Source of the DNA: Anaerolineales bacterium
GTDB lineage: Bacteria > Chloroflexota > Anaerolineae > 4572-78 > J111
Direction: 5' to 3'
NCBI GenBank assembly: GCA_020634855.1
Contig: JACKAU010000025.1
Span: forward strand, 1-64,000
DNA length: 64,000 nucleotides
Under the pieces are notes generated by a model. It was not told the DNA's origin, searched no databases, and was given only the letters and a program-made list of their open reading frames with translations. A program made the translations under genes and the position numbers. The number at the start of each line of letters is the position of its first letter. The first letter of the stretch is position 1. Below, one piece after another: positions 10,412-20,790 of the stretch.

Positions 10412-10413
10412 GC

Positions 10414-11434
10414 GTGGTTATGTTGAACCTTGTTGAGCTATTTGCATCTTTTCAGCCGCCACATACAAGGCCAGATGAAGAAAATTTTTTCTCGGCTATT
10501 CCTATACGCGGATATGAACCACACCGGCTTGGCAAGGATGTGCAAGGATTTCCAGTGATTTTATTGTCGGTCGAGAATGAAAAAGCCCGAATAGGTCCAG
10601 TTCCTATTACTCTGGAGCATTTATCTGTGCTTCACAATGTTGAATGCCAGATTTCTCACCCTAATAATGGAAATATTGAGAGAGAAATATTCACAGTCAT
10701 TCGTTGTACTGGGGGTGGACTCGGTATTGCAAACATATTTTCTGCACATATTGAGTACCATCATAGTGTCACTTGATAACCCACCAAATTCACAAGACAT
10801 AATTCAAGCAATTAAGATTCTCGTTGAGTTATTTCGTGCATTGACACGTCCGCCAAGAAAATCCATTCAAGGTCTATGGGCAGAATTGTATTTAATGGCT
10901 CGATCTAACCAATCATTTGCGCTTGTAAAAGCTTGGCATATTCGGCCAGAGGACAGGTATGACTTTAGCTTGGGGAATCAAAGAATTGAAATCAAAAGTA
11001 CATCACATCGTGTCAGGCAACATCATTTTTCTTTTAGAGCAACTTCATCCCCAGCCGGGACTGAGGTATTGATTGCTTCTTTATTTGTTGAGCGTAGTCA
11101 AGCAGGACAATCTTTAGTAGATTTGCTGGAAAAAATACGCAGTTGCATTATTGATAGGCCAGATTTGTTACTTCATATGGATGAGATTGTAGGGCTGACA
11201 TTGGGAAGTAGTTGGAGACATATCTCTTCAAGAGATTTGATGAAAAAATTAGCTGAGGAGTCTTTAGCTTTTTATGAAGCATCTGCTGTTCCATCAGTAA
11301 ATCCAGAGATTCCTATCACCGTGAGTAATGTTCATTTCATGACTGATTTAACGGATTTGCAACCTGTAAATCTAACAACCTATCAAGTAAGGGTGGGTTG
11401 TTCGAGATTGGGCTATAGTCGGATGATGGCTTGA
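10414..11434 (+). pseudogene. DUF4420-type PD-(D/E)XK nuclease, one frameshift
   Basis: A protein of about 340 residues that fits the 'PD-(D/E)XK motif protein' family (DUF4420, PF14390). The nuclease core reads GLWAELYLM (conserved helix with Glu), then RPEDRYDFSLGNQRIEIKST, where Asp and the E-x-K triad are visible (about 10950-11000), followed by RQHHFSFRAT. The N-terminal half (ELFASFQPP to EIFTVIRC) is in another frame. The frames join if the G5 run near 10711 is one base too long. The start is either GTG 10414 or ATG 10420, just after the Z1 stop and downstream of an AAGGAGG. As the last gene of the operon it is the likely DNA-cleaving component. Confidence 0.8.
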
Positions 11435-11438
11435 ATTT

Positions 11439-11507
11439 CAGCACACTTTTGCGACCAGCGTTTGCGGCACGCTTTTCGCCGCAATTAGCGGGAGCAAAAG
11501 TGTGCTG
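11439..11507. repeat. Large palindrome after the nuclease gene
   Basis: Perfect 14-bp arms CAGCACACTTTTGC (11439-11452) and GCAAAAGTGTGCTG (11494-11507) enclose a second stem, GCGGC/GCCGC. It lies 5 bp past the last stop codon of the island operon. It could serve as its transcript 3' end, although there is no T-run typical of an intrinsic terminator. Confidence 0.7.
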
Positions 11508-12170
11508 GAGAGAGGTTGGATTGTTTGAAAAAAGGACATCGTGCCTTTCCTTTGATTGAAGTTGGTTTTGCTGACAAAGTTGAGCAAAAGCGAGGTTGAC
11601 TTCGCCCGCAACCACAGCACCATACCTCCTTTAAGTGGTGTAAGTTTTGGGTTTGTGGCTATCGGTTTGGCAAAGTTGGGTAAAAACAACTCTGCCAAAG
11701 GAAGTGGTTCTGCAAACCACCAAGTCAATCTAATAAATCGCTGGCATCGAATTGTTAATCTTGGCTTAAATTGAAAGTAACTTGGGCCACAATCGTACAG
11801 GTGATTGGGGCAACTTTGCTAACCCGCAATCGCCACAACTCAGGCGTTAGGACACCAGTCCATTGAGATGTCAGAGACGACTTTGGCACAATCCCCATTA
11901 AAGGCGGAATTGATGGCTGATCCCGATGCTACAAGAAGATCAACCGGTCACGAATGATCCGAAAACTCCATTACCTTATCTCCCAGAGTAAGATAGGGGA
12001 AGCCTGGGCGCGAGCCGGCAAACTTTGACCGCCTGGCCCTAACTTGAAGCACTCTGATTTCTACTTTCGAGAAGGTCACCTTGTTGTCGTGGGGCAAGCC
12101 CCAGAAAATTAATCTTTGACATCACTGCTGGTTTATGTAGTTTAGAGACTGTTTTAAAAGCCTTGCAATG

Positions 12171-12251
12171 GTCCACAGATAGACACAGATGGTCACAGAT
12201 ATGATCAACATTTAGATAAAAATCTGTGACCATCAGGGTTAATCTGTGGAC
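12171..12251. repeat. GTCCACAGAT hairpin repeat
   Basis: Outer arms GTCCACAGAT (12171-12180) and ATCTGTGGAC (12242-12251), inner arms GGTCACAGAT (12191-12200) and ATCTGTGACC (12222-12231). It resembles, with CACAGAT in place of CACGGAT, the ACACGGAT hairpins found elsewhere in the window. Confidence 0.75.
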
Positions 12252-12597
12252 AAGTTTGTGAACCTCGCTTCTAGTATCTAACCAAGCCACCTCTGACAAA
12301 AAAGCAAGAAGTTGAGCCGGAAAAATAAACGCAAGAGGCGCAGATGACGCTAAAGACGCAAACGCTTTTTATTTTTTCTTTTGCGTCTCTTGCGCCTGTA
12401 GCGTCTTTAGCGTTAAATTCTTTTTGGTTCTGGCTCCGCCAGGTTATGACTTACGCAGTTGGCATATCATTTCGAGGAGGAACGACGAGAAATCCCTGAG
12501 AACGATGTTTACAAGCAGACTCTATAGGGATTTCTCCGCCTCCGGCTACGAAATGACATGATTGGATGTCAAGGGCGTAACTCCTATTCTAATTCGC

Positions 12598-15375
<2,778 letters not shown>

Positions 15376-15390
15376 TGTGTATCTCCGTTT

Positions 15391-15558
15391 CAGAGTTGCA
15401 GGGTTGCAGGGTCGCAAAGTCGCAGGGTAACAGAGTTGCAGAGTGACAGGGTAACAGAGTTACAAAGTTACAGGGTTGCAGAGCTGCAATCTCGTAACCT
15501 TGCTACTCTGCGACCTTGCCACCCTGTCACCTTGCGACCTTGCCACTTTGCGACTTTG
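15391..15558. repeat. 8-bp array, 21 units, forward then inverted
   Basis: Twenty-one consecutive in-phase octamers. Units 1-12 (15391-15486) follow CARRGTNN, for example CAGAGTTG, CAGGGTCG and CAAAGTCG. Unit 13 (CAATCTCG) is transitional. Units 14-21 (15495-15558) follow NNACYYTG or close to it, the exact reverse-complement pattern. The two halves can therefore fold into one long hairpin. It lies in the leuS leader, starting 16 bp from the start codon. Confidence 0.9.
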
Positions 15559-15562
15559 TAAC

Positions 15563-15593
15563 AAAAAAAGCCGGTCGTCATCCGACCGGCTTT
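15563..15593 (-). terminator. Intrinsic terminator/attenuator hairpin upstream of leuS
   Basis: On the minus strand the arms AAGCCGGTCG and CGACCGGCTT flank a short loop and are followed by a run of seven T (complement of 15563-15569). It lies between the predicted promoter (15832-15860) and leuS, so readthrough would be needed for expression. That makes an attenuation role possible. Confidence 0.75.
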
Positions 15594-16055
15594 GGTGTGC
15601 AATGGTGAATAAGCCATTATCCCCCCCAGCGGGGGAGCGGTCGGAAGGGCAGTGGTGTGCTGCTAAGGTTTTCGGTTAGATAATCAAGCAGGGCGAGTCG
15701 CGCCACGGGTAGGGCGTGAAGTCGTATGGTTATTGGGTTGGAAACGTGGTTATGGTAAAAACGCGACACTGTGCTTGCTCCAATTCTACAAAGTAATCGA
15801 TCAGGCGCAAATAAGTTTAACGATTTTGACGATTATACCACGTTTCCAGGGTTGAGTCGATAGGCAAACGGGGCGATTTATGGATTGGGGTAGGGGGTAG
15901 GTAGAAAGGATTAAGGGGTAAGGCTGAATAGATCGGCCAGGTCGATGTGGCAATTTCAGCCGGGAAAGTTGTAAATCCGACCGTAAACTAGGTTCTGAGA
16001 TTGTGGTTAAGTGAGGGTAACGCCCCTCTGCAACGCATTTTTAGGTGACAGCAGC
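15594..16055. other. leuS leader and upstream intergenic stretch
   Basis: No gene seen. It contains the leuS promoter candidate and an inverted CCCCCCCAGCGGGGGAG stretch near 15624. I searched the minus strand for the T-box antiterminator consensus (AGGGTGGNACCGCG) and did not find it. A low-complexity G/T/A stretch lies at 15885-15935. Confidence 0.5.
15832..15860 (-). promoter_or_regulatory. Predicted promoter of leuS
   Basis: On the minus strand, a TCGACT -35-like hexamer (4 of 6 to TTGACA), a 17-bp spacer and a perfect TATAAT (complement of 15832-15837). It would give a leader of about 450 nt before leuS. Confidence 0.5.
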
Positions 16056-16751
16056 CTACACCCGCTGGGAAAGCCACGCATGGATTAAGCCTGCTTGAAA
16101 AAACTGCGCCGGTGGCATAAATCCACCAGATTCAATGATTGATGCGATCTTTTGTGGCGGAAGAACGCCGACATCATTGGCGTAGGTGCTCCGCATACGC
16201 TCTACTGCCTCTTGTGGAACGCTCCCATCTGTAGTCAGATTCATCCATGCACGAAGGAGCACTTCGTATTCAGCTGAGCCAACGTCTGAAGCTAAATCTG
16301 CGCTTGCGAGCAGCCCTCCCGGCTTCAAATTGTTCGCGATTTCATGAAAGAACTGGGTACGCGCTCGTTCCTCAAGAATGAACTGAGACACAAGAAAACA
16401 AGTGGCCGCGTCATGCAATCCAACCGCTGAAAGCTCCCCCAGATAACCCCCGTGAAAATAACACCGAGACTCAAAACTCTCCGCAGCGGCCCGTTGCCGA
16501 CAGATCTCAAGCATAGGGCCAGATGGCTCTACTACCGTAAATTGCCACAGCCGATTCCTTGTGGCCAAGTGTGCCAATTCTTCTCCGGTTCCCGCTCCAA
16601 CACAGAGAATGTGCGCATCGTGAGGCAACTCGGCAAATGCTGAGTCAAGCAGCAAGTACAAGCAGTACCGTATCGGCGCCGTCTTTTTATGTCGCTCGTC
16701 GTAACTCGCAGCCTGTTGATCGAAAACCGCTCTAATTTCGTCTTGGTGCAT
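16056..16751 (-). CDS. Class I SAM-dependent methyltransferase
   Basis: A 231-residue Rossmann-fold methyltransferase. Motif I is HILCVGAGTGEELAHLA (about residues 47-63), followed by the acidic residue of motif II in FTVVEPSGPML. Motif III/post-I includes CYFHGGYLGEL, and motif IV corresponds to DAATCFLVSQFI. An LKPGGLLASADL loop typical of the family follows. The start has an AAGAAGGGAATCG leader. The N-terminus (VFDQQAASYDERHKK) is of the UbiE/bioC-like type. No neighbour suggests a substrate, so only the general reaction (methyl transfer from SAM) can be stated. Confidence 0.85.
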   Translation of the reverse strand: MHQDEIRAVFDQQAASYDERHKKTAPIRYCLYLLLDSAFAELPHDAHILCVGAGTGEELAHLATRNRLWQFTVVEPSGPMLEICRQRAAAESFESRCYFHGGYLGELSAVGLHDAATCFLVSQFILEERARTQFFHEIANNLKPGGLLASADLASDVGSAEYEVLLRAWMNLTTDGSVPQEAVERMRSTYANDVGVLPPQKIASIIESGGFMPPAQFFQAGLIHAWLSQRV

Positions 16752-17059
16752 CGATTCCCTTCTTTATTTGCCGCCTAACCATCGAATGGATTAGGTCTCA
16801 AATCTAATTCTTCCAACACTTCTCTGAGCCTATTATGACACAAACCACAGCCATAATCAATAAAACGACAAAGTCCATAGGTAAACCTGGGGAATGAAGA
16901 ATGGAGAATGAAGAATGGATCGATTCGGCCCGCGCTTACAGATCGTCGGTGCAGGTGGCGGCAGACCGGTGAGGGAATGATAGGTGGGGTTTTGTCCCTC
17001 GAACCCCACCGGCGATGCCGGTCAGGGATCGACCCCGACTCCTTACTGGAGTCGGACCC
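16752..17059. other. Intergenic stretch with stem-loops
   Basis: No gene seen. It includes imperfect GAATGAAGAATGGA direct words (16892-16919), a stem GGTGGGGTT/AACCCCACC (about 16982-17009) and a stem CCGACTCC/GGAGTCGG (about 17035-17054) that runs into the 23-bp array. Confidence 0.5.
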
Positions 17060-17174
17060 GATCATCGCCCTTGATCGGGTGTGATCATCGCCCTTGATCG
17101 GGTATGATCATCGCCCTTGATCGGGTGTGATCATCGCCCTTGATCGGGTGTGATCATCGCCCTTGATCGGACCC
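17060..17174. repeat. 23-bp tandem array, 5 units
   Basis: Five units of GATCATCGCCCTTGATCGGG plus TGT, beginning at 17060, 17083, 17106, 17129 and 17152. The last unit diverges at its end (GGACCC). Each unit carries two GATC words and a partly self-complementary core. The array directly abuts a truncated gene. Confidence 0.9.
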
Positions 17175-17486
17175 GATCATCGAAACGGCTCGCCCGATAC
17201 CGAGCTGGCCCCCGGCCACAACGCCCGCATTTTGGGCAACCGCCTCCGCTTCGACCTGGCCGACCCGGAGCAAGGGTTGTTCATCGTGCCGGTCGACGCC
17301 GCCGGGCTGCTCAACCCCGGTGAAGCGGTAAAGGTTGAAGAGTTCACCCGCGTCACCCCCAAAGAGATCACCTTTCGGGTGCCCGACACCCTCAGCCCCG
17401 GCCTCTACAAGCTGGAAGTGCGGGCCAAATACGGCAAAAGCGGCCTACGCACCGGCGAGTTGGAAGACGTGCTCACGGTCATATAA
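17163..17486 (+). pseudogene. C-terminal fragment of a DUF4469 protein
   Basis: The open frame reads ELAPGHNARILGNRLRFD, EQGLFIVPVD, ITFRVPDTLSPGLYKLEVRA and LRTGELEDVLTVI. This is the Ig-like DUF4469 domain found at the C-terminus of HU-like DNA-binding proteins, mainly in Bacteroidota and Chloroflexota. Only this domain (about 100 residues) is present. The N-terminal HU-type half is missing, and the frame enters the 23-bp tandem array at its 5' end. There is no credible start or RBS, so I treat it as a remnant whose 5' part was lost by recombination at the array. Confidence 0.65.
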
Positions 17487-17604
17487 GGCCGCGGTTTCAA
17501 CTGGAGCCAACTTGATGAAACAGAGCCACGGCTTGGGTATACGGTTAGCCCATGTTCATTACAAAAATGGCGACTATACAGATTACTTTAGGATCCAATC
17601 TCCA

Positions 17605-18573
17605 CTATCCTCGCTCCGCTAACTTCACCCGCAAAAACACCCAAGGCGCGCCGAACATCGCCCAACCGGTGGTCAGGGCATAACGGATGTAGCGCAAAAT
17701 ATAGCCCATGGCCGTTTCGTCGGCGGTAACTAAGCCGAACAGAATACTTAGCCCCTGCCAGCAAATAAGCACACCGACCATACCGAGCAGAAAACGCCCC
17801 GACCGCTGCATCCAGGGCCCATCCGTCCGGAAGCGAGCGTACTGCTGCATCAACACAAAGCCGGCAACGGCTCCGAAGAGCGACCCACCGAGGGTGAAGA
17901 ACCCCGCCGGCGAGCGCGCTTCGGCCGCAAAACTGGCCCACGCTACCGGATCGGGCGAACCGGCAATCACGGCGCCAGCTAACAGGCCCATCAGCACGAT
18001 GGCCACTGAAAGGCCAAACCCCATTCCGATCAGCGTCCCGGCGCTTTGAGCGCTCAACCAAGGCGACAGCCGTTGTTCGCCGGTGATGAACAGGATCAAC
18101 ACCACGCCGCCGACAACCCAACCGACGATCACGTCATGCGGGAAATGCACCCCCAGGTAAACCCGTGAGACGCCAATCAAAAAAACAATGACCGTGGCGG
18201 CGATCCAAAACCAGCGCTGCCGCACGTGATAGGCCAGATAACCCCAAACAGCCAGCGAGTCATTAGCGTGGTTAGAGGGAAGGCCATAAGTGGTGTCGGT
18301 CGCCATCGATTTGACGTTGTCACTGACCCAGTACGGGCGCGGCTGATGCAGGAGTAGTTTGAGAAACGTGCCCACAAAGTCAGCACTGATCAGAATTAAC
18401 AGCACGCGCAGACCCAACCGTGTATTCACCGTCCAGTATAACAATGGGACAAGGATCAGATAGAACTCAATCGTTCCCAGAAACGAAATGACGTTCATCG
18501 GCTCATCGAACGCCGGACTCATCGATTGGAGAGTCTGTATCAACCAGATGCCAAACTCAGATATAGCGTTCAT
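17605..18573 (-). CDS. PAP2-family membrane phosphatase
   Basis: A 322-residue integral membrane protein of the type 2 phosphatidic acid phosphatase superfamily. The three catalytic motifs are present: KLLLHQPRPYW (KX6RP), YGLPSNHAND (PSxH, with Asn replacing Gly) and SRVYLGVHFPHDVI (SRX5HX3D). About eight hydrophobic helices are visible, with several after the third motif, making it longer than minimal PAP2 proteins. I preferred the ATG at 18573 because AGGGGAG lies upstream. An in-frame start at 18720 would add a hydrophobic segment. Family members remove phosphate from phosphatidic acid, undecaprenyl diphosphate or similar lipids at the outer face of the membrane. It stands alone. Confidence 0.85.
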   Translation of the reverse strand: MNAISEFGIWLIQTLQSMSPAFDEPMNVISFLGTIEFYLILVPLLYWTVNTRLGLRVLLILISADFVGTFLKLLLHQPRPYWVSDNVKSMATDTTYGLPSNHANDSLAVWGYLAYHVRQRWFWIAATVIVFLIGVSRVYLGVHFPHDVIVGWVVGGVVLILFITGEQRLSPWLSAQSAGTLIGMGFGLSVAIVLMGLLAGAVIAGSPDPVAWASFAAEARSPAGFFTLGGSLFGAVAGFVLMQQYARFRTDGPWMQRSGRFLLGMVGVLICWQGLSILFGLVTADETAMGYILRYIRYALTTGWAMFGAPWVFLRVKLAERG

Positions 18574-19175
18574 TGGGCCATGCTCCCCTACCACCAGAAT
18601 TATCAATATTATCAGCAATATCCTATTTATTGTTATGATCTTTACAAATAGGGCTGAACCGTTTGAATCATTATTGACAAGCATGATGCGCCTCCTGTCG
18701 ACCTTCAAGTCAGTAATCACTTACCTACTGACAATGGACAGGCTTCGTAGTACTGGCGCCCTGATATTGAACCGTTCACCGGTACAAACCGCCCGGTTCG
18801 CTGATCTTGTCGGGCTTGATCGTAAACCGAAACCATTTTTCGGGCTTGCTCCTCGGCATCGAACGTTTGCGCCTGTCTATGCTCGGAGAACATATCGCGT
18901 AGTGTTGCAGTGGATAACTTTGCGAAGTCGCAAACCAAAATGGGCCACAGATTTGGCGGATCAGACGGATCAACGCGGATAAAATTAAATCTGAATCAGC
19001 GAAAATCCGTACAAACCGTGTCATCCGTGTCCCATCATTTTCACGAGTAACGCAAGTTTACGGCTGTAACAATGTAGGACGTGAGGGGTAAGACGCTACA
19101 TTCAACGTCCTACGTCCCACGGGGTTAGCCAACTTATTTCTTGATTTAGCCTAAGATAGGGGTTTGTAGCAAAAA
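18574..19175. other. Intergenic stretch with one hairpin repeat
   Basis: It contains the ACACGGAT-family hairpin (18942-19033) and a small stem GTAGGACGT/ACGTCCTAC (about 19074-19114). A minus-strand open frame at 18717-18938 (73 codons, contains FDAEEQARKMVSVYDQAR) has no recognised family and no clear RBS, so I do not call it a gene. Confidence 0.5.
18942..19033. repeat. ACACGGAT-family hairpin, copy 1
   Basis: The sequence runs GGCCACAGATTTGGCGGATC, then ACGGATCAACGCGGAT, a loop, and AATCCGTACAAACCGTGTCA with TCCGTGTCCC. The two halves are complementary in blocks. The same block order occurs at 36681-36770 and 38326-38427. Confidence 0.75.
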
Positions 19176-19997
19176 TTATGCCCTGAAATCGCGGTGCTGT
19201 TCCATCCACTTGACGGCGAAATCAACCACCAGCCGCTGGTTGAAGAAGCGTACCTGAGCATCATTAATCTGCTCCACAACAATGTTGTGAGCCGCGTCGA
19301 ACGCTGCACCAAGCTCACCAAAATCCTTTGTCTCCATATCGAGAGTATCGTAGGTTACCCACTGGCGCTGGCCGTTCACCATTATGGCGCTGCCGCCGGG
19401 AATCCACCGTTTGCCGGGATAGTTGGCCCGTGACTCGGCCAGATGCAGCGAGGTGTTGTTCCAGTGCTCAACACCCAAGAGCAGCACATGGCCGTCCAGT
19501 TCGTAGAGCTTGCCCAATGGCGAACGATCGCCGGTATCGTCGGTCAGGGGGTGGTCGGCCATCAGGTATTTGGCGTGAGGACCGAGCGCGGCCAGGGAGA
19601 AGGCCGGATGCGCGCTGCGAATGACTCCCGGCCAGGTGCGGAATAACTCCGGCACCACACCCAAACCGCGAGTGGGGGTGGTTAACGGGTTGTAGGCCGG
19701 CATATTATCGCGAATAGTTTGCCACCATGCTTCCGGCACCGGCGGATGCTGCCAGTCGGCCGGGTCGGTGTTACCGGTGCTATTCGTGACCATCATAATC
19801 GTGCCGCCGGGGCCGACCGCGCCTAACAAGGCCAAGATAACGGCCTCCGCCCCACCAACGACCCAGCCCAATTTACTCATCGCCAGGTGAACCAACACGA
19901 TCTGACCTTCGGCCAGACCACAACGCCATAGTTGTTCGGTCAATGAGGCTGCTGTCAACGGGCCGGCGCTGCGGTCGATGATGTTTTTTTCAGACAT
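19176..19997 (-). CDS. AAC(3)-family N-acetyltransferase
   Basis: A 273-residue member of the aminoglycoside 3-N-acetyltransferase family (PF02522). Conserved features include IVLVHLAMSKLGWVVGG near residue 33, ILALLGAVGPGGTIMM and PTRGLGVVPELFRTWPGV. IRSAHPAFSLAALGPHAKYL contains the family His. SPLGKLYELDGHVLLLGV and THLHLAE-like TSLHLAESRANYPGK follow. Length matches the family. The chemistry is transfer of an acetyl group from acetyl-CoA to an amine. Many environmental homologues have no resistance role, and nothing nearby indicates the substrate. The gene is intact. A short stretch resembling its N-terminus is repeated upstream at about 20068-20100. Confidence 0.9.
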   Translation of the reverse strand: MSEKNIIDRSAGPLTAASLTEQLWRCGLAEGQIVLVHLAMSKLGWVVGGAEAVILALLGAVGPGGTIMMVTNSTGNTDPADWQHPPVPEAWWQTIRDNMPAYNPLTTPTRGLGVVPELFRTWPGVIRSAHPAFSLAALGPHAKYLMADHPLTDDTGDRSPLGKLYELDGHVLLLGVEHWNNTSLHLAESRANYPGKRWIPGGSAIMVNGQRQWVTYDTLDMETKDFGELGAAFDAAHNIVVEQINDAQVRFFNQRLVVDFAVKWMEQHRDFRA

Positions 19998-20350
19998 CCT
20001 ATCCTTCTTTTCTGTAAGTAGGGAAAGCCAGGATTATGGTTGAACGAACCCTGAACGTTTTTACCCGTCGCCAGGTGGACCAACACAATCTGAGGCCTTT
20101 ATGGCCCACAGTCTCTATGAGATGCCGAGTCAATCCGCCCGGTAAGTCCTTCCAGGCAGTGATGATTAGGTCGGTATGCTCGTCAAAAAAAGGGAATTAT
20201 TGAGGGTCGTCTTTTCAAGTATAGCAGATAAGAACCTGAGACAAAAAGTTAATGAGGAGTTCCGGTATTAACCAGAAAAAAGCCCTCGTTGTTAAGTTTT
20301 CGGGGGCTTTTAAAGCTTATAAACTTATAGAAATTAGCGCTTCGAACGGC
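19998..20350. other. Intergenic stretch with gene remnants
   Basis: On the minus strand the block at about 20068-20100 reads QIVLVHLA, repeating the N-terminal motif of the adjacent acetyltransferase. Upstream of it a coding-like stretch reads TDLIITAWKDLPGGLTRHLI. These look like remnants of a duplicated or fused gene. The terminator of the next gene lies at 20276-20311. Confidence 0.4.
20276..20311 (-). terminator. Terminator of the small minus-strand gene
   Basis: On the minus strand AAAGCCCCCGA pairs with a CGAGGGCTTT arm and is followed by a T-run (complement of 20275-20281). It lies 40 bp beyond the stop codon at 20351. Confidence 0.65.
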
Positions 20351-20545
20351 TTACCTGACCATCTCCTGGCTATGGGTTAACATGAACAGGATACTCTCCA
20401 TTTGATCAAGTTGGTGGTTCAGACGAGCCTGTTTACCATTGATCGTAGTGGTATTTTGCAACTCGCGTCGCTGTTCGGAATATTTAGTTCGGAGCATATT
20501 TTCCAAAAACTCTCGTTCTTGATCGGTTAATGTCAGCGAAATCAT
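20351..20545 (-). CDS. Small helical protein of 64 residues
   Basis: The start is supported by a near-perfect Shine-Dalgarno (AAGGAGGAAAC directly before the ATG) and by a terminator 40 bp past the stop. That makes this a real small gene despite its length. The sequence is strongly amphipathic helical: LTDQEREFLENMLRTKYSEQ, then RARLNHQL-like basic and Gln-rich stretches, ending LFMLTHSQEMVR. There is no Cys and no membrane segment. I do not recognise a family. A small DNA- or protein-binding helical dimer is possible but unproven. Confidence 0.7.
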   Translation of the reverse strand: MISLTLTDQEREFLENMLRTKYSEQRRELQNTTTINGKQARLNHQLDQMESILFMLTHSQEMVR

Positions 20546-20790
20546 GTTTCCTCCTTGGATGAATCAATATTTGGGTGAGGTGATGAGGAGACCCGCGCCA
20601 CCACTCATCAGCCGCATCTGGAAATGAATAATTTGTAGAGTTACTGTTCGTACACGGAGTTATCATATAACAAAAACTGTTGGCTGACACCCGTCAGATG
20701 GGGAGATTTATGACTAGTAACCCGGTGAGTTTTTTTACTGGCTAGGCGGCTAGTATAGTGGGGCTTTGATTTTGTATAAGCCAGAATCGA

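Larger units (their letters stand above)
11435..12597. other. Hairpin-rich non-coding stretch right of the island
   Basis: No supportable gene; in particular no AIPR gene follows the nuclease. It holds the palindrome at 11439-11507, a weaker pair TGGCAAAGTTG/CAACTCTGCCA (about 11668-11704), the hairpin at 12171-12251, and a folded region at 12327-12414 built from GCGTCTTTAGCGTT and GCGCCTCTTGC-type words. A further hairpin at about 12461-12560 has arms TCATTTCGAGGAGG/CCTCCGGCTACGAAATGA. It looks like an accumulation site for repeats between the island and leuS. Confidence 0.6.

Noticed and set aside
3164..11434. Reading the whole island as plain pseudogene decay
   Set aside because: All motifs are intact and the breaks I could resolve are single-base homopolymer changes, so error is at least as likely.
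11435..11850. Integron attC site (GCGTTAG-like word near 11850)
   Set aside because: The paired R-box sequences do not match the attC consensus, and there is no integrase.
15563..15860. T-box riboswitch in the leuS leader
   Set aside because: The antiterminator consensus is not visible; only a promoter and terminator can be supported.
18717..18938. Small minus-strand gene of 73 codons
   Set aside because: No RBS and no family; overlaps the region next to a hairpin repeat.
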